Source: Clostridia bacterium (GTDB lineage Bacteria > Bacillota > Clostridia > Christensenellales > Aristaeellaceae). Taken from it: a stretch of DNA of 64,000 nucleotides. Each line of letters opens with the position of its first letter. The stretch's first letter is position 1. The notes under the pieces are model-generated. The model had not been told where the DNA came from, searched no databases, and was given only the letters and a program-made list of their open reading frames with translations. Where the stretch lies: assembly GCA_017412715.1 (NCBI GenBank), contig JAFPWU010000034.1:1-64000 (forward strand). Direction: 5' to 3'. Of the stretch, positions 34,951 to 45,755 are shown one piece after another. The position numbers and the translations under genes were made by a program.

Positions 34951-36291
34951 TCACTCCCCTTTCCTCTTCGTTTCCTTCCAGGCAAGAATCTGCTCCAGCC
35001 GTTCCCGGTACCGGGACTCCTGCCCCTGATCCGTAGGATGGTAGAACCGGCGGCCCTTCAGCTCCTCCGGAAGGCATTCCATGGCGGTCATCTTCTCCGC
35101 GTAATCATGGGCGTACTGATATCCCTTGCCGTAGTCCAGATTTTTCATGAGGCGGGTGGGGGCGTTCCGGATATGCAGGGGCACCGGAGCGTCGGGCTCC
35201 TTCCGGATGGCCTCCTGGGCCTCCATGACGGCAATTTCCATGGCGTTGGACTTGCTGGCCAGGGACATGTAGACCACGGCTTCCGCCAGATGCACATTGC
35301 ATTCCGGCACGCCGATAAAATGGCAGGCCTGATAGGCGGCGACGGCCACCTCCATGGCCCGGGGATCCGCCAGCCCCACGTCCTCGGCGGCGAAGCGAAG
35401 CACCCGGCGGGCGATATACAGGGGATCCTCCCCGCCCTCCAGCATGCGCATCATCCAGTAGACCGCGGCGTCCGGGTCCGAGTTCCGCATGGATTTATGC
35501 AGGGCGGAAATCAGGTTATAATGCTCCTCCCCGTCCTTGTCGTACATCAGGCTCTTCCGGGACAGGCACTGGGCAAGGGTTTCCTCCGTGACGGTAATGC
35601 CGTGTTCGTCGGTTTCCCCGTTGAGCACCACCATTTCCAGCGTGCTCAGGGCGCTGCGGGCATCCCCGTTGGAGAAATCCGCGATGGCCTCCAGCCCCCG
35701 CTCCGGAATGGTGACATGATCCCGGCCGAAGCCCCGGTCATCCGTCAGGGCCCGGCGGAGAAGCCAGAGGATATCCTCCCGGGACAGGGCCTGCAGCACG
35801 AAAACCTTGCACCGGGACAGCAGCGCGCTGTTGACCTCGAAGGAGGGATTCTCCGTCGTGGCGCCGATCAGCACGATGCTCCCCTTCTCCACAAAGGGCA
35901 GGAAGGCATCCTGCTGGGCTTTGTTGAACCGGTGAATTTCGTCCACGAAGACGATGGTCCGCATGCCGTAGATCCGGTTTTCCTCCGCCTGGGTCATGAC
36001 CTGGCGGATTTCCCGGATGCCGCTGGTGACCGCGGAGAAATTGATGAAGGTGGCTTTGGTCTGCTTCGCGATGATCTGGGCCAGGGTGGTTTTTCCGACG
36101 CCGGGAGGTCCCCAGAAAATCATGGAGGAAATGGCGTCCGAGCTGATGAGCCGGCGGAGCACCTTTCCCTCCCCGATCAGGTGCTTCTGTCCGGCGAATT
36201 CATCCAGGGAATCGGGCCTCATCCGGGCCGCCAGGGGCTGGCTGGCCGGATTGCCGTCCTCCGGGGAAAAGAGGGGGAGCTGTTCGGGCAT
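34951..36291 (-). CDS. rarA: Replication-associated recombination ATPase RarA (MgsA)
   Basis: AAA+ clamp-loader-like ATPase acting at stalled replication forks, 446 residues. It shows MRPDSLDEFAGQKHLIGEGK, Walker A GPPGVGKTTLA, Walker B VFVDEIHRFNKAQQDAFLP and sensor GATTENPSFEVNSALLSR in order, then the MgsA C-terminal domain (VGLADPRAMEVAVAAYQA). ATG 36291 follows GGAGG. Confidence 0.96.
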   Translation of the reverse strand: MPEQLPLFSPEDGNPASQPLAARMRPDSLDEFAGQKHLIGEGKVLRRLISSDAISSMIFWGPPGVGKTTLAQIIAKQTKATFINFSAVTSGIREIRQVMTQAEENRIYGMRTIVFVDEIHRFNKAQQDAFLPFVEKGSIVLIGATTENPSFEVNSALLSRCKVFVLQALSREDILWLLRRALTDDRGFGRDHVTIPERGLEAIADFSNGDARSALSTLEMVVLNGETDEHGITVTEETLAQCLSRKSLMYDKDGEEHYNLISALHKSMRNSDPDAAVYWMMRMLEGGEDPLYIARRVLRFAAEDVGLADPRAMEVAVAAYQACHFIGVPECNVHLAEAVVYMSLASKSNAMEIAVMEAQEAIRKEPDAPVPLHIRNAPTRLMKNLDYGKGYQYAHDYAEKMTAMECLPEELKGRRFYHPTDQGQESRYRERLEQILAWKETKRKGE

Positions 36292-36430
36292 GAGATACCT
36301 CCATATACCACGCGGAAAAGCGGGAAAAAACGATAGGGCAGGGCCGCCTGCACGGAACCGGTCAGCGCCTTCCGGAATTCTGTTTTTCGACCTTTTCCGC
36401 CCCGCGCACATCCGATGTGCCATATGCCGA

Positions 36431-36460
36431 AGTATACCACACCCGCCGTCCCCGCCGCAA
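36431..36460 (-). promoter_or_regulatory. Probable rarA promoter (minus strand)
   Basis: TTGCGG (36460-36455) and an extended -10 TGGTATACT (TATACT at 36436-36431) are 18 bases apart on the minus strand. Confidence 0.55.
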
Positions 36461-36471
36461 CCGACCGGCGC

Positions 36472-36501
36472 TTGAAACCAATGGGCCGGATATGGTATGA
36501 T
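36472..36501 (+). promoter_or_regulatory. Promoter of the HAD hydrolase gene
   Basis: TTGAAA (36472-36477) and TATGAT (36496-36501) are 18 bases apart, with an extended -10 TGG. It is back to back with the rarA promoter. Confidence 0.7.
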
Positions 36502-36585
36502 CCAAATATTTATTCAGCCGCTCCGCCTGCTGGACTGAATTTACTGATCCGGGGAAAGGATCAGGGAAGGGAGCCGGGAAGAAGG

Positions 36586-37272
36586 ATGAACAGAAGCGAG
36601 ACCCAATACAGATGCCTGGTGCTTGATCATGACGATACGGCGGTGAATTCCACGGCCACGGTGCATTATCCCTGCTTTGTGGAATATATGGAGGCGTTTC
36701 ATCCCGAGGTCCGGATGACGCTGGAGGAATACTTCCTGTATAATTTCGACCCGGGGGTGATTCCCATGTTTACGGACATCTGCGGGCTGAGCCTGGAGGA
36801 GCTGAAAAAGGAAGAGGCCTACTGGAAGGAATACACGAAGCATCATGTGCCGAAGGCGTATCAGGGCATCCGGGAGCTGCTGGAGGAGCATCGGGCCCGG
36901 GGAGGCGTGATCACCGTGGTCAGCCATTCCTATTCGGAGAATATCTTGCGGGATTACCGGGAGAACGGGCTGCCCCTGCCGGACCAGGTTTTCGGCTGGG
37001 AATATCCCGGGGAGCAGCGGAAGCCGAATCCCTGGCCCCTGTACCGGATTATGGAGACCTGGAATCTGAAACCGGAGGAGATGCTGGTCGTGGATGACCT
37101 GAAGCCGGGATACGATATGGCCCGGGCGGCGGGGGTCGCCTTCGCCGGCGCGGGATGGGCCCACAATATTGAGCGGATTGAGACCTTCATGCGGAAAAAC
37201 TGCCAGGTCTATTTCAGGACCGTGGCGGAACTGGCGGAATTCCTGCGCCGTTCCCCCGGGGCGGAGGGGTAG
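36586..37272 (+). CDS. HAD-superfamily hydrolase (phosphatase-like)
   Basis: Cytoplasmic hydrolase of 228 residues. Motif I is LVLDHDDTAVNST (the DxDxT nucleophile region) near residue 10, a serine follows in VVSHSYSE (about 110), and the lysine and acidic motifs are RKPNPWP and VVDDLKPG. These fit a beta-phosphoglucomutase/phosphoglycolate-phosphatase-like enzyme. ATG 36586 is preceded by GGGAAGAAGG. The substrate is unknown. Confidence 0.88.
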   Translation: MNRSETQYRCLVLDHDDTAVNSTATVHYPCFVEYMEAFHPEVRMTLEEYFLYNFDPGVIPMFTDICGLSLEELKKEEAYWKEYTKHHVPKAYQGIRELLEEHRARGGVITVVSHSYSENILRDYRENGLPLPDQVFGWEYPGEQRKPNPWPLYRIMETWNLKPEEMLVVDDLKPGYDMARAAGVAFAGAGWAHNIERIETFMRKNCQVYFRTVAELAEFLRRSPGAEG

Positions 37273-37303
37273 GAAAAACCTTCGGAAAGGCTCCGGGAAC
37301 TGC

Positions 37304-37332
37304 TTGCCAAAGGCGGGGGGTTTTGGTAAAAT
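37304..37332 (+). promoter_or_regulatory. atp operon promoter
   Basis: TTGCCA (37304-37309) and TAAAAT (37327-37332) with an extended TGG are 17 bases apart. Transcription should start near 37339, which supports the later ATG at 37366 as the first start codon. Confidence 0.8.
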
Positions 37333-37365
37333 ACCCCCATGTCAGTCGGGAAGGAGCATAAGGGA

Positions 37366-37806
37366 ATGGGGAAGCTGGATCCGACGGTTCGGAAGGAAAC
37401 CGGATATATCGCCGCCTGGGTGCTGGCCCTGTCCCTCCTGATGCAGGGAGTTTTTCTGCTGCTGGGGAAATGGGAATTTCCCGTGCTGACCGGAAACCTG
37501 ATCGGCGGAATTACCGCGATCGGGAATTTTTTGTTGCTTGCGCTGACGGTGGTGAAGGCGGCGGGCGGGCCGAAGGAGAAGGTGGCCCTGCGGGTGCGCT
37601 CCTCCATGACCGCCAGGCTGCTGGGGCAGGCGGCCATCGCGGCCATCGCGGTGGGCGTGCTGCATACCAATGTGCTCTCTACGCTGCTTCCCCTGCTGTT
37701 TCCCCGGATCGGGATCGCCCTGCGGCCCCTGATCGACCGGAAAAGGGGAAAGGGGACGAAGCAGGAGCATACAGCTGAAGCTGAAGGGAGTGACCTGATT
37801 GAGTGA
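37366..37806 (+). CDS. ATP synthase I-like small membrane protein
   Basis: Small membrane protein of 146 residues with about four hydrophobic segments, in the AtpI position ahead of the F0 a subunit. AtpI-type proteins help assemble the c-ring. The sequence similarity is weak and the call relies on position and topology. The start is ATG 37366, nine bases after AAGGAG; ATG 37339 lies at the predicted transcription start. It ends in a basic/acidic tail and overlaps atpB by eight bases. Confidence 0.7.
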   Translation: MGKLDPTVRKETGYIAAWVLALSLLMQGVFLLLGKWEFPVLTGNLIGGITAIGNFLLLALTVVKAAGGPKEKVALRVRSSMTARLLGQAAIAAIAVGVLHTNVLSTLLPLLFPRIGIALRPLIDRKRGKGTKQEHTAEAEGSDLIE

Positions 37807-38719
37807 GGAAAAGCGCGGAAGGGATGCCCGGTTCCGGAGGGTGGACGGGCTGCTGATCGCGCTGATGATTCTGCCGCTGCTGTGCTGCATCGCGCTGAAG
37901 GTGCTGTATACGCCGGAAAGCCAGGGGGTGGATATCTCCGGGGCCATGATTTTCCTTGAGATTCCCTTTCCGCTTCAGCCCCTGATCATTTCCGAAAGCC
38001 AGGTAAACAGCTGGGCGGTGATCCTGACGCTGCTGGGGCTGTGCCTCTATCTGACCCACGGGCTGACCGAGCGGGCGGAGACGAAGCGCCAGCTGGCGGC
38101 GGAGTGGATCGTGGAAAAATGCGAGGGCCTGGTCAGCATGAACATGGGCGAGCGGTATGCCGGGTATGAATACCTGATCGCCGCCATCATGGGGCTTTCG
38201 GCCCTGTCCAGCCTCAGCTGCCTGATCGGGCTCTTCGCCCCCACGGGGGATGTGAACGTGACGGCGGGATGGGCGATTCTCGTGTTTGTGCTGATCACGC
38301 GGCAGAAGCTGGCGGGAGGCTTCCTGAACTACCTGAAGGGATTCACGGAGCCCATTCCCCTGTTTACCCCCATGAATTTCATCAGCGAATTTTCCACCCC
38401 GGTGAGCATGGCCTTCCGTCATTACGGCAACGTGATGAGCGGGGCGGTGATCTCCGCGCTGCTGGGAGCGGCGCTGGGGGGCCTGAGCCGGCTGCTGCTG
38501 GGATGGATTCCCGTGGTGGGCAGCATTCCCCTGCTGCAGATCGGCCTTCCGGCCATCTTCAGCATCTACTTTGATGTATTCAGCGGGCTGATGCAGGCGT
38601 TCATCTTCGCCATGCTGACCATGCTGAACGTGTCCGGCGCCTTCCCCCAGGAAGCCTGGGAGAAGCGCCAGCAGAAAAAGACGATCCGGAAACAGCGGGC
38701 CGCCCTGGCGAAGGGTTAG
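37799..38719 (+). CDS. atpB: F0F1 ATP synthase subunit a
   Basis: Membrane stator subunit forming the ion half-channels, 306 residues. The key helix SEFSTPVSMAFRHYGNV carries the essential arginine opposite the c-ring carboxylate. Five or more hydrophobic segments are seen, plus a basic C-terminus. The TTG start at 37799 overlaps the upstream stop and follows GGGAG. Its length is slightly above the usual 230-290. Confidence 0.92.
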   Translation: MSEEKRGRDARFRRVDGLLIALMILPLLCCIALKVLYTPESQGVDISGAMIFLEIPFPLQPLIISESQVNSWAVILTLLGLCLYLTHGLTERAETKRQLAAEWIVEKCEGLVSMNMGERYAGYEYLIAAIMGLSALSSLSCLIGLFAPTGDVNVTAGWAILVFVLITRQKLAGGFLNYLKGFTEPIPLFTPMNFISEFSTPVSMAFRHYGNVMSGAVISALLGAALGGLSRLLLGWIPVVGSIPLLQIGLPAIFSIYFDVFSGLMQAFIFAMLTMLNVSGAFPQEAWEKRQQKKTIRKQRAALAKG

Positions 38720-38807
38720 GAATCGCAGGATCATGGATCCGGGCGTCCGGAGAACGGAGCCGGAGGGACGAAATCTACAAACTCAGAACAAGAGGAGGAA
38801 ACACACA

Positions 38808-39116
38808 ATGGAAATGGTAGCTCTTGCAACAGGAATCATGCTGGGTCTGTGCGGCGTGGGCGCCGGAATCGCCCTGATCGCGGGTATCGGCCCCGGTATC
38901 GGCGAAGGCCAGGCTGTGGCGGCGGCCTGTGAGGCCATCGGGCGTCAGCCGGAGGCCAAGAGCGATGTGACCAGCACCATGATCATGGGCTGCGCCATCG
39001 CGGAGACCACCGGTATCTACGGCCTGATCATCGGTATCCTGCTGATCTTTGTGGCCCCGGGCATCTTCTCCGGCGTGCTGCGGAGCACGGTGGAAGCCCT
39101 GAAGCCGCTCCTGTAA
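38808..39116 (+). CDS. atpE: F0F1 ATP synthase subunit c (two-carboxylate type)
   Basis: Rotor-ring hairpin protein, 102 residues, longer than the usual 75-90. Helix 1 contains GPGIGEGQA with E33, loop RQPEAK, helix 2 AETTGIYG with E66, T67 and Y71. In the Na+-dependent Ilyobacter ring the matching positions are Q32, E65, S66 and Y70. Glutamate at the first position plus E66 matches the two-carboxylate site described for Fusobacterium nucleatum, so Na+ coupling is likely. AGGAGG precedes ATG 38808. Confidence 0.95.
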   Translation: MEMVALATGIMLGLCGVGAGIALIAGIGPGIGEGQAVAAACEAIGRQPEAKSDVTSTMIMGCAIAETTGIYGLIIGILLIFVAPGIFSGVLRSTVEALKPLL

Positions 39117-39196
39117 TCAGCGGAGCTTTTTTCGGAGCGGCGGCCTCCCCGTGAGGGGGCTGCCGGCCGGGAACAAGAATAAGGGAGAGGCATGCC

Positions 39197-39694
39197 ATGC
39201 AATCGCTGAGCATTATTTCTGTCAATATCTGGCAGATTCTGATTTCCTTCGCCAACCTGGCGATCCTGACGTGGATCATCAAAAAGTTTCTGTTCAAGCC
39301 CGTAAAAAAGGTGCTGGATTCCCGGCGGGAAACCATTGACAGCGCCTATGCCCGGGCGGAGACCGCGGAGGCGGAGGCGGAGGAGCACCGGAAGAATTAC
39401 GCCGCCGCCATGGCCGCCGCGAAGCAGACCACGGATCAGATGATCTCCGACGCGGCCAGGGAGGCGGAGCGCCGGGGAAGCGAGATCGAGGGCGAAGCCC
39501 GGGAACGGGCGCAGGAGATCCGCCGGCAGGCGGAGCTGGACGCGCAACAGGAGCTTCGGAAGGCGGAGGACGAGATGAAGCATGAGATCGCCGATATCTC
39601 CGCGAAGCTGACCGGAAAGCTGCTGGAGCGGGAGATTCAGCCGGAGGATCACCGGGAGCTGATCGACTCCTTCCTGCAGGAACTGGATGGGTAA
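39197..39694 (+). CDS. atpF: F0F1 ATP synthase subunit b
   Basis: Peripheral-stalk subunit of 165 residues: one N-terminal membrane helix (about 10-30), then a long charged, alanine/glutamate-rich coiled coil (35-140). The start is the second of two close ATGs; AAGGGAGAGG lies upstream. Joined to atpH by a six-base gap. Confidence 0.95.
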   Translation: MQSLSIISVNIWQILISFANLAILTWIIKKFLFKPVKKVLDSRRETIDSAYARAETAEAEAEEHRKNYAAAMAAAKQTTDQMISDAAREAERRGSEIEGEARERAQEIRRQAELDAQQELRKAEDEMKHEIADISAKLTGKLLEREIQPEDHRELIDSFLQELDG

Positions 39695-39700
39695 GTGCAG

Positions 39701-40231
39701 ATGACACATACGAGCAGAGAATACGCCGAGGCGCTGTATGCCCTGGGCGCGGAGGAAGGGAAGACGGAGGAATATATCTCCGCCCTGGCCCTGGTATCGG
39801 AGAGCCTCCGGGAGAACCCGGGCTTTCTGAACCTGCTGGCCAGCCCCGCCATTTCCCGGGAGGAGCGGATGGATACCCTCAGCCGCGCGTTTGAGGGAAG
39901 GATTCCCCTGTCCATGCTGGTGCTGATGCGGCTGATGGTATACCGGGGACACGCCAGGGAGCTGCTGCGGATGACCGACAGCTTTCAGGATCTGGTCCGG
40001 GAGAACCGGGGGGAAAGCGTGGCCCAGGTCTTCAGCGCGGTGGAGCTGACCGCCCAGGAGCGGGAGCGCCTGAAGGAGAAGCTTGAGAAGCGTTTCGGCA
40101 GGAAGATGATACTGGAATGCAGCGTGGATCCCTCCCTGATGGGGGGAATCCGCGTGGAGACGGAAGGGCGGGTGCTGGACGGAACCCTGAAAGCCCGCCT
40201 GCAGGAAATGAAGGAAGTGATGGATTCATGA
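39701..40231 (+). CDS. atpH: F0F1 ATP synthase subunit delta
   Basis: Stalk subunit linking F1 to the b dimer, 176 residues, with the typical N-terminal [12 protein letters not shown] and a C-terminal [24 protein letters not shown] 39701 is preferred to GTG 39695. Its stop overlaps the atpA start (ATGA). Confidence 0.93.
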   Translation: MTHTSREYAEALYALGAEEGKTEEYISALALVSESLRENPGFLNLLASPAISREERMDTLSRAFEGRIPLSMLVLMRLMVYRGHARELLRMTDSFQDLVRENRGESVAQVFSAVELTAQERERLKEKLEKRFGRKMILECSVDPSLMGGIRVETEGRVLDGTLKARLQEMKEVMDS

Positions 40232-41721
40232 GCTCAAAGGCCGGAGAGATCAGCAGCATTATCAAACAGCAGATCCAGCAGTATGAAAACCGGGTCGAGA
40301 TGAAGGAAAACGGCACGGTGATCACCGTGGGAGACGGAATCGCCACGGTATACGGGCTGCGGTCCTGCATGGCCAACGAGCTGCTCCGCTTTGAGGACGG
40401 CAGCTTCGGCGTGGCCCAGAACCTGGAGGAAGAGACGGTCTCCGTAGCCATCCTCAGCGACCGGGACAATATTCACGAAGGGTCCCTGGTTTACAGGAGC
40501 GGGGAAGCCCTCAGCGTGCCGGTGGGCGAAGGGCTGCTGGGCCGGGTGGTCAACGCCCTGGGCGAGGCCATCGACGGCAAGGGCCCGGTGGCTACCTCCG
40601 AAACCCGGCCGGTGGAATCCCCCGCCCCGGGCATCATTGAGCGGAAGAGCGTATCCGTGCCGTTGCAGACGGGCATTGTGGCCATCGACAGCATGATCCC
40701 CATCGGCCGGGGCCAGCGGGAGCTGATTATCGGGGACCGGCAGACCGGCAAAACCACCATCGCCGTGGACACCATTCTGAACCAGAAGGGAACCGGCGTA
40801 ATCTGCATTTACGTGGCCATCGGCCAGAAGCGCACCTCTGTGGTGCAGATTGCCCAGGAGCTGGGCCGGGCCGGGGCGATGCCCTACACGATTATCGTAT
40901 CCGCCTCGGCGGCGGAGAGCGCCCCGCTGCAGTATATCGCCCCCTACGCCGGATGCGCCATGGCGGAGTATTTCCGGGCGAAGGGGAGGGACGTGCTCAT
41001 CGTCTACGACGATCTGAGCAAGCACGCGGTGGCTTACCGGGCGCTGAGCCTGCTGATCCGGCGGCCGCCGGGACGGGAAGCCTTCCCCGGCGACGTGTTT
41101 TACCTGCATTCCCGCCTGCTGGAGCGGGCGGCCTGCGTGGCGCCGGAATACGGCGGAGGCTCCATTACGGCGCTGCCGATTATCGAGACCCAAGCGGGGG
41201 ACGTATCCGCCTATATTCCCACCAACGTGATCTCCATCACCGACGGACAGATTTTCCTGGAGACGGAGCTGTTCCACAGCGGAATCCGTCCCGCAATCAA
41301 CCCGGGTATTTCCGTCAGCCGGGTGGGCGGCGCGGCCCAGATCAAGGGCATGAAGAAGGTGGCCGGCGAGCTGAAGCTGCTGTATGCCCAGTACCGGGAG
41401 CTGCAGTCCTTCGCCCAGTTCGGATCCGATCTGGACGCGGACACCAAGGCCCGGCTGGCTCTGGGCGAGCGGATCGTGGAGGTGCTGAAACAGAAGCGCA
41501 GCCGCCCCGTGCGGGTCGGATGCCAGGTGGCCATCGTATACGCGGTGACCAACGGGTACCTGAACGATGTGGCGCCCGGGGACGTGGCTTCCTGGGAGGA
41601 GCGGCTCTTCACCTACCTTTCCGACCGTCACGGCGATCTGCTGAAGCGGATTGAGGAAGGGCACTGGGATGAGGAAGATGTGAAGAACCTGCAGGCGGCA
41701 TTGAAAGGATTCCGGAGGTAA
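40228..41721 (+). CDS. atpA: F0F1 ATP synthase subunit alpha
   Basis: Non-catalytic nucleotide-binding subunit, 497 residues. The P-loop GDRQTGKTT is at about 169-177, and [35 protein letters not shown] and [11 protein letters not shown] follow in normal order. The start overlaps atpH by four bases. Confidence 0.98.
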   Translation: MSSKAGEISSIIKQQIQQYENRVEMKENGTVITVGDGIATVYGLRSCMANELLRFEDGSFGVAQNLEEETVSVAILSDRDNIHEGSLVYRSGEALSVPVGEGLLGRVVNALGEAIDGKGPVATSETRPVESPAPGIIERKSVSVPLQTGIVAIDSMIPIGRGQRELIIGDRQTGKTTIAVDTILNQKGTGVICIYVAIGQKRTSVVQIAQELGRAGAMPYTIIVSASAAESAPLQYIAPYAGCAMAEYFRAKGRDVLIVYDDLSKHAVAYRALSLLIRRPPGREAFPGDVFYLHSRLLERAACVAPEYGGGSITALPIIETQAGDVSAYIPTNVISITDGQIFLETELFHSGIRPAINPGISVSRVGGAAQIKGMKKVAGELKLLYAQYRELQSFAQFGSDLDADTKARLALGERIVEVLKQKRSRPVRVGCQVAIVYAVTNGYLNDVAPGDVASWEERLFTYLSDRHGDLLKRIEEGHWDEEDVKNLQAALKGFRR

Positions 41722-41723
41722 GG

Positions 41724-44201
<2,478 letters not shown>

Positions 44202-44260
44202 CGAAATCGACCCTGCCCCGGCCGGAAGCCCCAGGCGGTTCCGGAGGAGGCAGGGTTTCC

Positions 44261-44297
44261 GGGGGAGCGGGCCTGCGCTCTCCCTGTTTTGATTTTT
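44261..44297 (+). terminator. Terminator of the atp operon
   Basis: GGGGGAGCG / CGCTCTCCC (one G-T pair) with a six-base loop is followed by TGTTTTGATTTTT. A further stem CCCTGCC/GGCAGGG lies just before it (44211-44255). Confidence 0.85.
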
Positions 44298-44358
44298 CCC
44301 GCTGAACGCGGTCTTAATTTCCAGGCTATAAACGGAAAATGGATCCGGAGGTGCGAAC

Positions 44359-45621
44359 ATGGATCATCTGGAAGCGTTTCTGAATTTTGTGGAGCAGTCC
44401 CCTACCGCTTTTCATGCTGTCGCGAACCTGAAGGAGGAGCTGCGCAGGGCCGGATTCCGGGAGCTCCGGGAGAAGGACCCCTGGCTGGTGGACGGGGGCG
44501 GAAAATACTACGTAACCCGCAATGATTCCGCCATGATCGCCTTCGCCGTTCCCCGGGGCGGATTCGGGCCCTACCGGATCGTAGCGGCCCACAGCGATTC
44601 CCCGGCCTTTAAGCTGAAGCCCCGCTTTGAGGATGTGGCGGAGGGCGCCTATGTGCGCCTGAACGTGGAAGGATACGGCGGGATGATCATGTCCTCCTGG
44701 CTGGACCGGCCCCTGTCCGTCGCGGGAAGGCTGGTGATCCGGGAGGGGGACGGCATTGGTACCCGCCTGGTCAACCTGGACCGGGATTCGGTGCTGATTC
44801 CCAATATGCCCATTCACTTTAACCGGGAGGTGAACGAGGGGTACAAATGGAATATCCAGACGGACCTCCTGCCCCTGTACGGGGATGAAAAGGCGGGGGG
44901 AAAGCTGATGGAGGAGCTGGCGGCAGAAGCCGGCGTCAGCCCGGACCAGGTGCTGGCCCACGACCTCTTCCTGTACGCCCGTCAGCCGGGCAGCATCTGG
45001 GGGGCGGAGGACGCGTTTTTCTCCTGCGGAAGAATTGACGATCTGGAGTGCGCCTGGGGGTGCACGCAGGCCCTCCTGGAGGCGGATCCCCGGGATACCA
45101 TCGCCGTGTGCGCGGTGTTCGACAATGAGGAGGTGGGCTCCCTTTCCAAGCAGGGAGCGGATTCCACCTTCCTGTACGACACCCTGACCCGGGCCGGGTT
45201 CGCCCTGGGCGCTTCCGACGGGGAGATTCGGGCGGCCATGGCGGACGGATTCATGGTTTCCGCGGATAATGCCCACGCGGTGCATCCGAACCATGGGGAA
45301 AAGTTTGACCGGCAGAACCGGGTCTATATGAACCGGGGAATCGTGATCAAGCACAACGCCAGGCAGAAATACACCACGGACGCGGTTTCCGACGCCATCT
45401 TTACCCTGGTCTGCGAAAAAGCCGGCGTGCCGGTTCAGCACTTCTCCAACCGGTCCGATATCCCGGGCGGGTCCACCCTGGGCAATATCAGCAATGCCCA
45501 TGTGTCCATGAACACGGTGGATATCGGCCTGGCACAGCTGGCCATGCATTCCGTCTGCGAAACCGCGGGAACAAAGGACCTGGACTACCTGATCCGGGCG
45601 CTGGAGGCCTTCTGGGGATGA
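44359..45621 (+). CDS. apeB: M18-family aminopeptidase
   Basis: Zinc aminopeptidase of 420 residues that trims N-terminal residues from peptides. The metal and catalytic motifs are VAAHSDSPAFKLKP (about residue 76), DNEEVGS (about 255) and SADNAHAVHPNH (about 300). RBS GGAGGT is nine bases before the ATG. No signal peptide. Monocistronic, between the atp terminator and its own terminator at 45644. Confidence 0.95.
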   Translation: MDHLEAFLNFVEQSPTAFHAVANLKEELRRAGFRELREKDPWLVDGGGKYYVTRNDSAMIAFAVPRGGFGPYRIVAAHSDSPAFKLKPRFEDVAEGAYVRLNVEGYGGMIMSSWLDRPLSVAGRLVIREGDGIGTRLVNLDRDSVLIPNMPIHFNREVNEGYKWNIQTDLLPLYGDEKAGGKLMEELAAEAGVSPDQVLAHDLFLYARQPGSIWGAEDAFFSCGRIDDLECAWGCTQALLEADPRDTIAVCAVFDNEEVGSLSKQGADSTFLYDTLTRAGFALGASDGEIRAAMADGFMVSADNAHAVHPNHGEKFDRQNRVYMNRGIVIKHNARQKYTTDAVSDAIFTLVCEKAGVPVQHFSNRSDIPGGSTLGNISNAHVSMNTVDIGLAQLAMHSVCETAGTKDLDYLIRALEAFWG

Positions 45622-45643
45622 CCGTTCCCGGAAACGGGGAAAT

Positions 45644-45671
45644 AAAAAAAGCGGTGGAAACCGCTTTTTTT
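45644..45671. terminator. Bidirectional terminator between aminopeptidase and metH
   Basis: A7-GCGGT-GGAA-ACCGC-T7 is symmetrical, so it has a U tract on either transcript. It serves the aminopeptidase on plus and can end metH on minus. Confidence 0.9.
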
Positions 45672-45755
45672 GCGTTCAGGGAATCGCAGATCAGGTCGAA
45701 GGTCCTCGCCTTCGATCAGGAGACGGCAGCCGGAGGCGCCTTTGCGGGCGCTTTC

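Noticed and set aside
39121..39196. Possible CRISPR or tRNA signals anywhere in the window
   Set aside because: No regularly spaced repeats and no cloverleaf-like sequence were found; this intergenic stretch is a plain gap between atpE and atpF.
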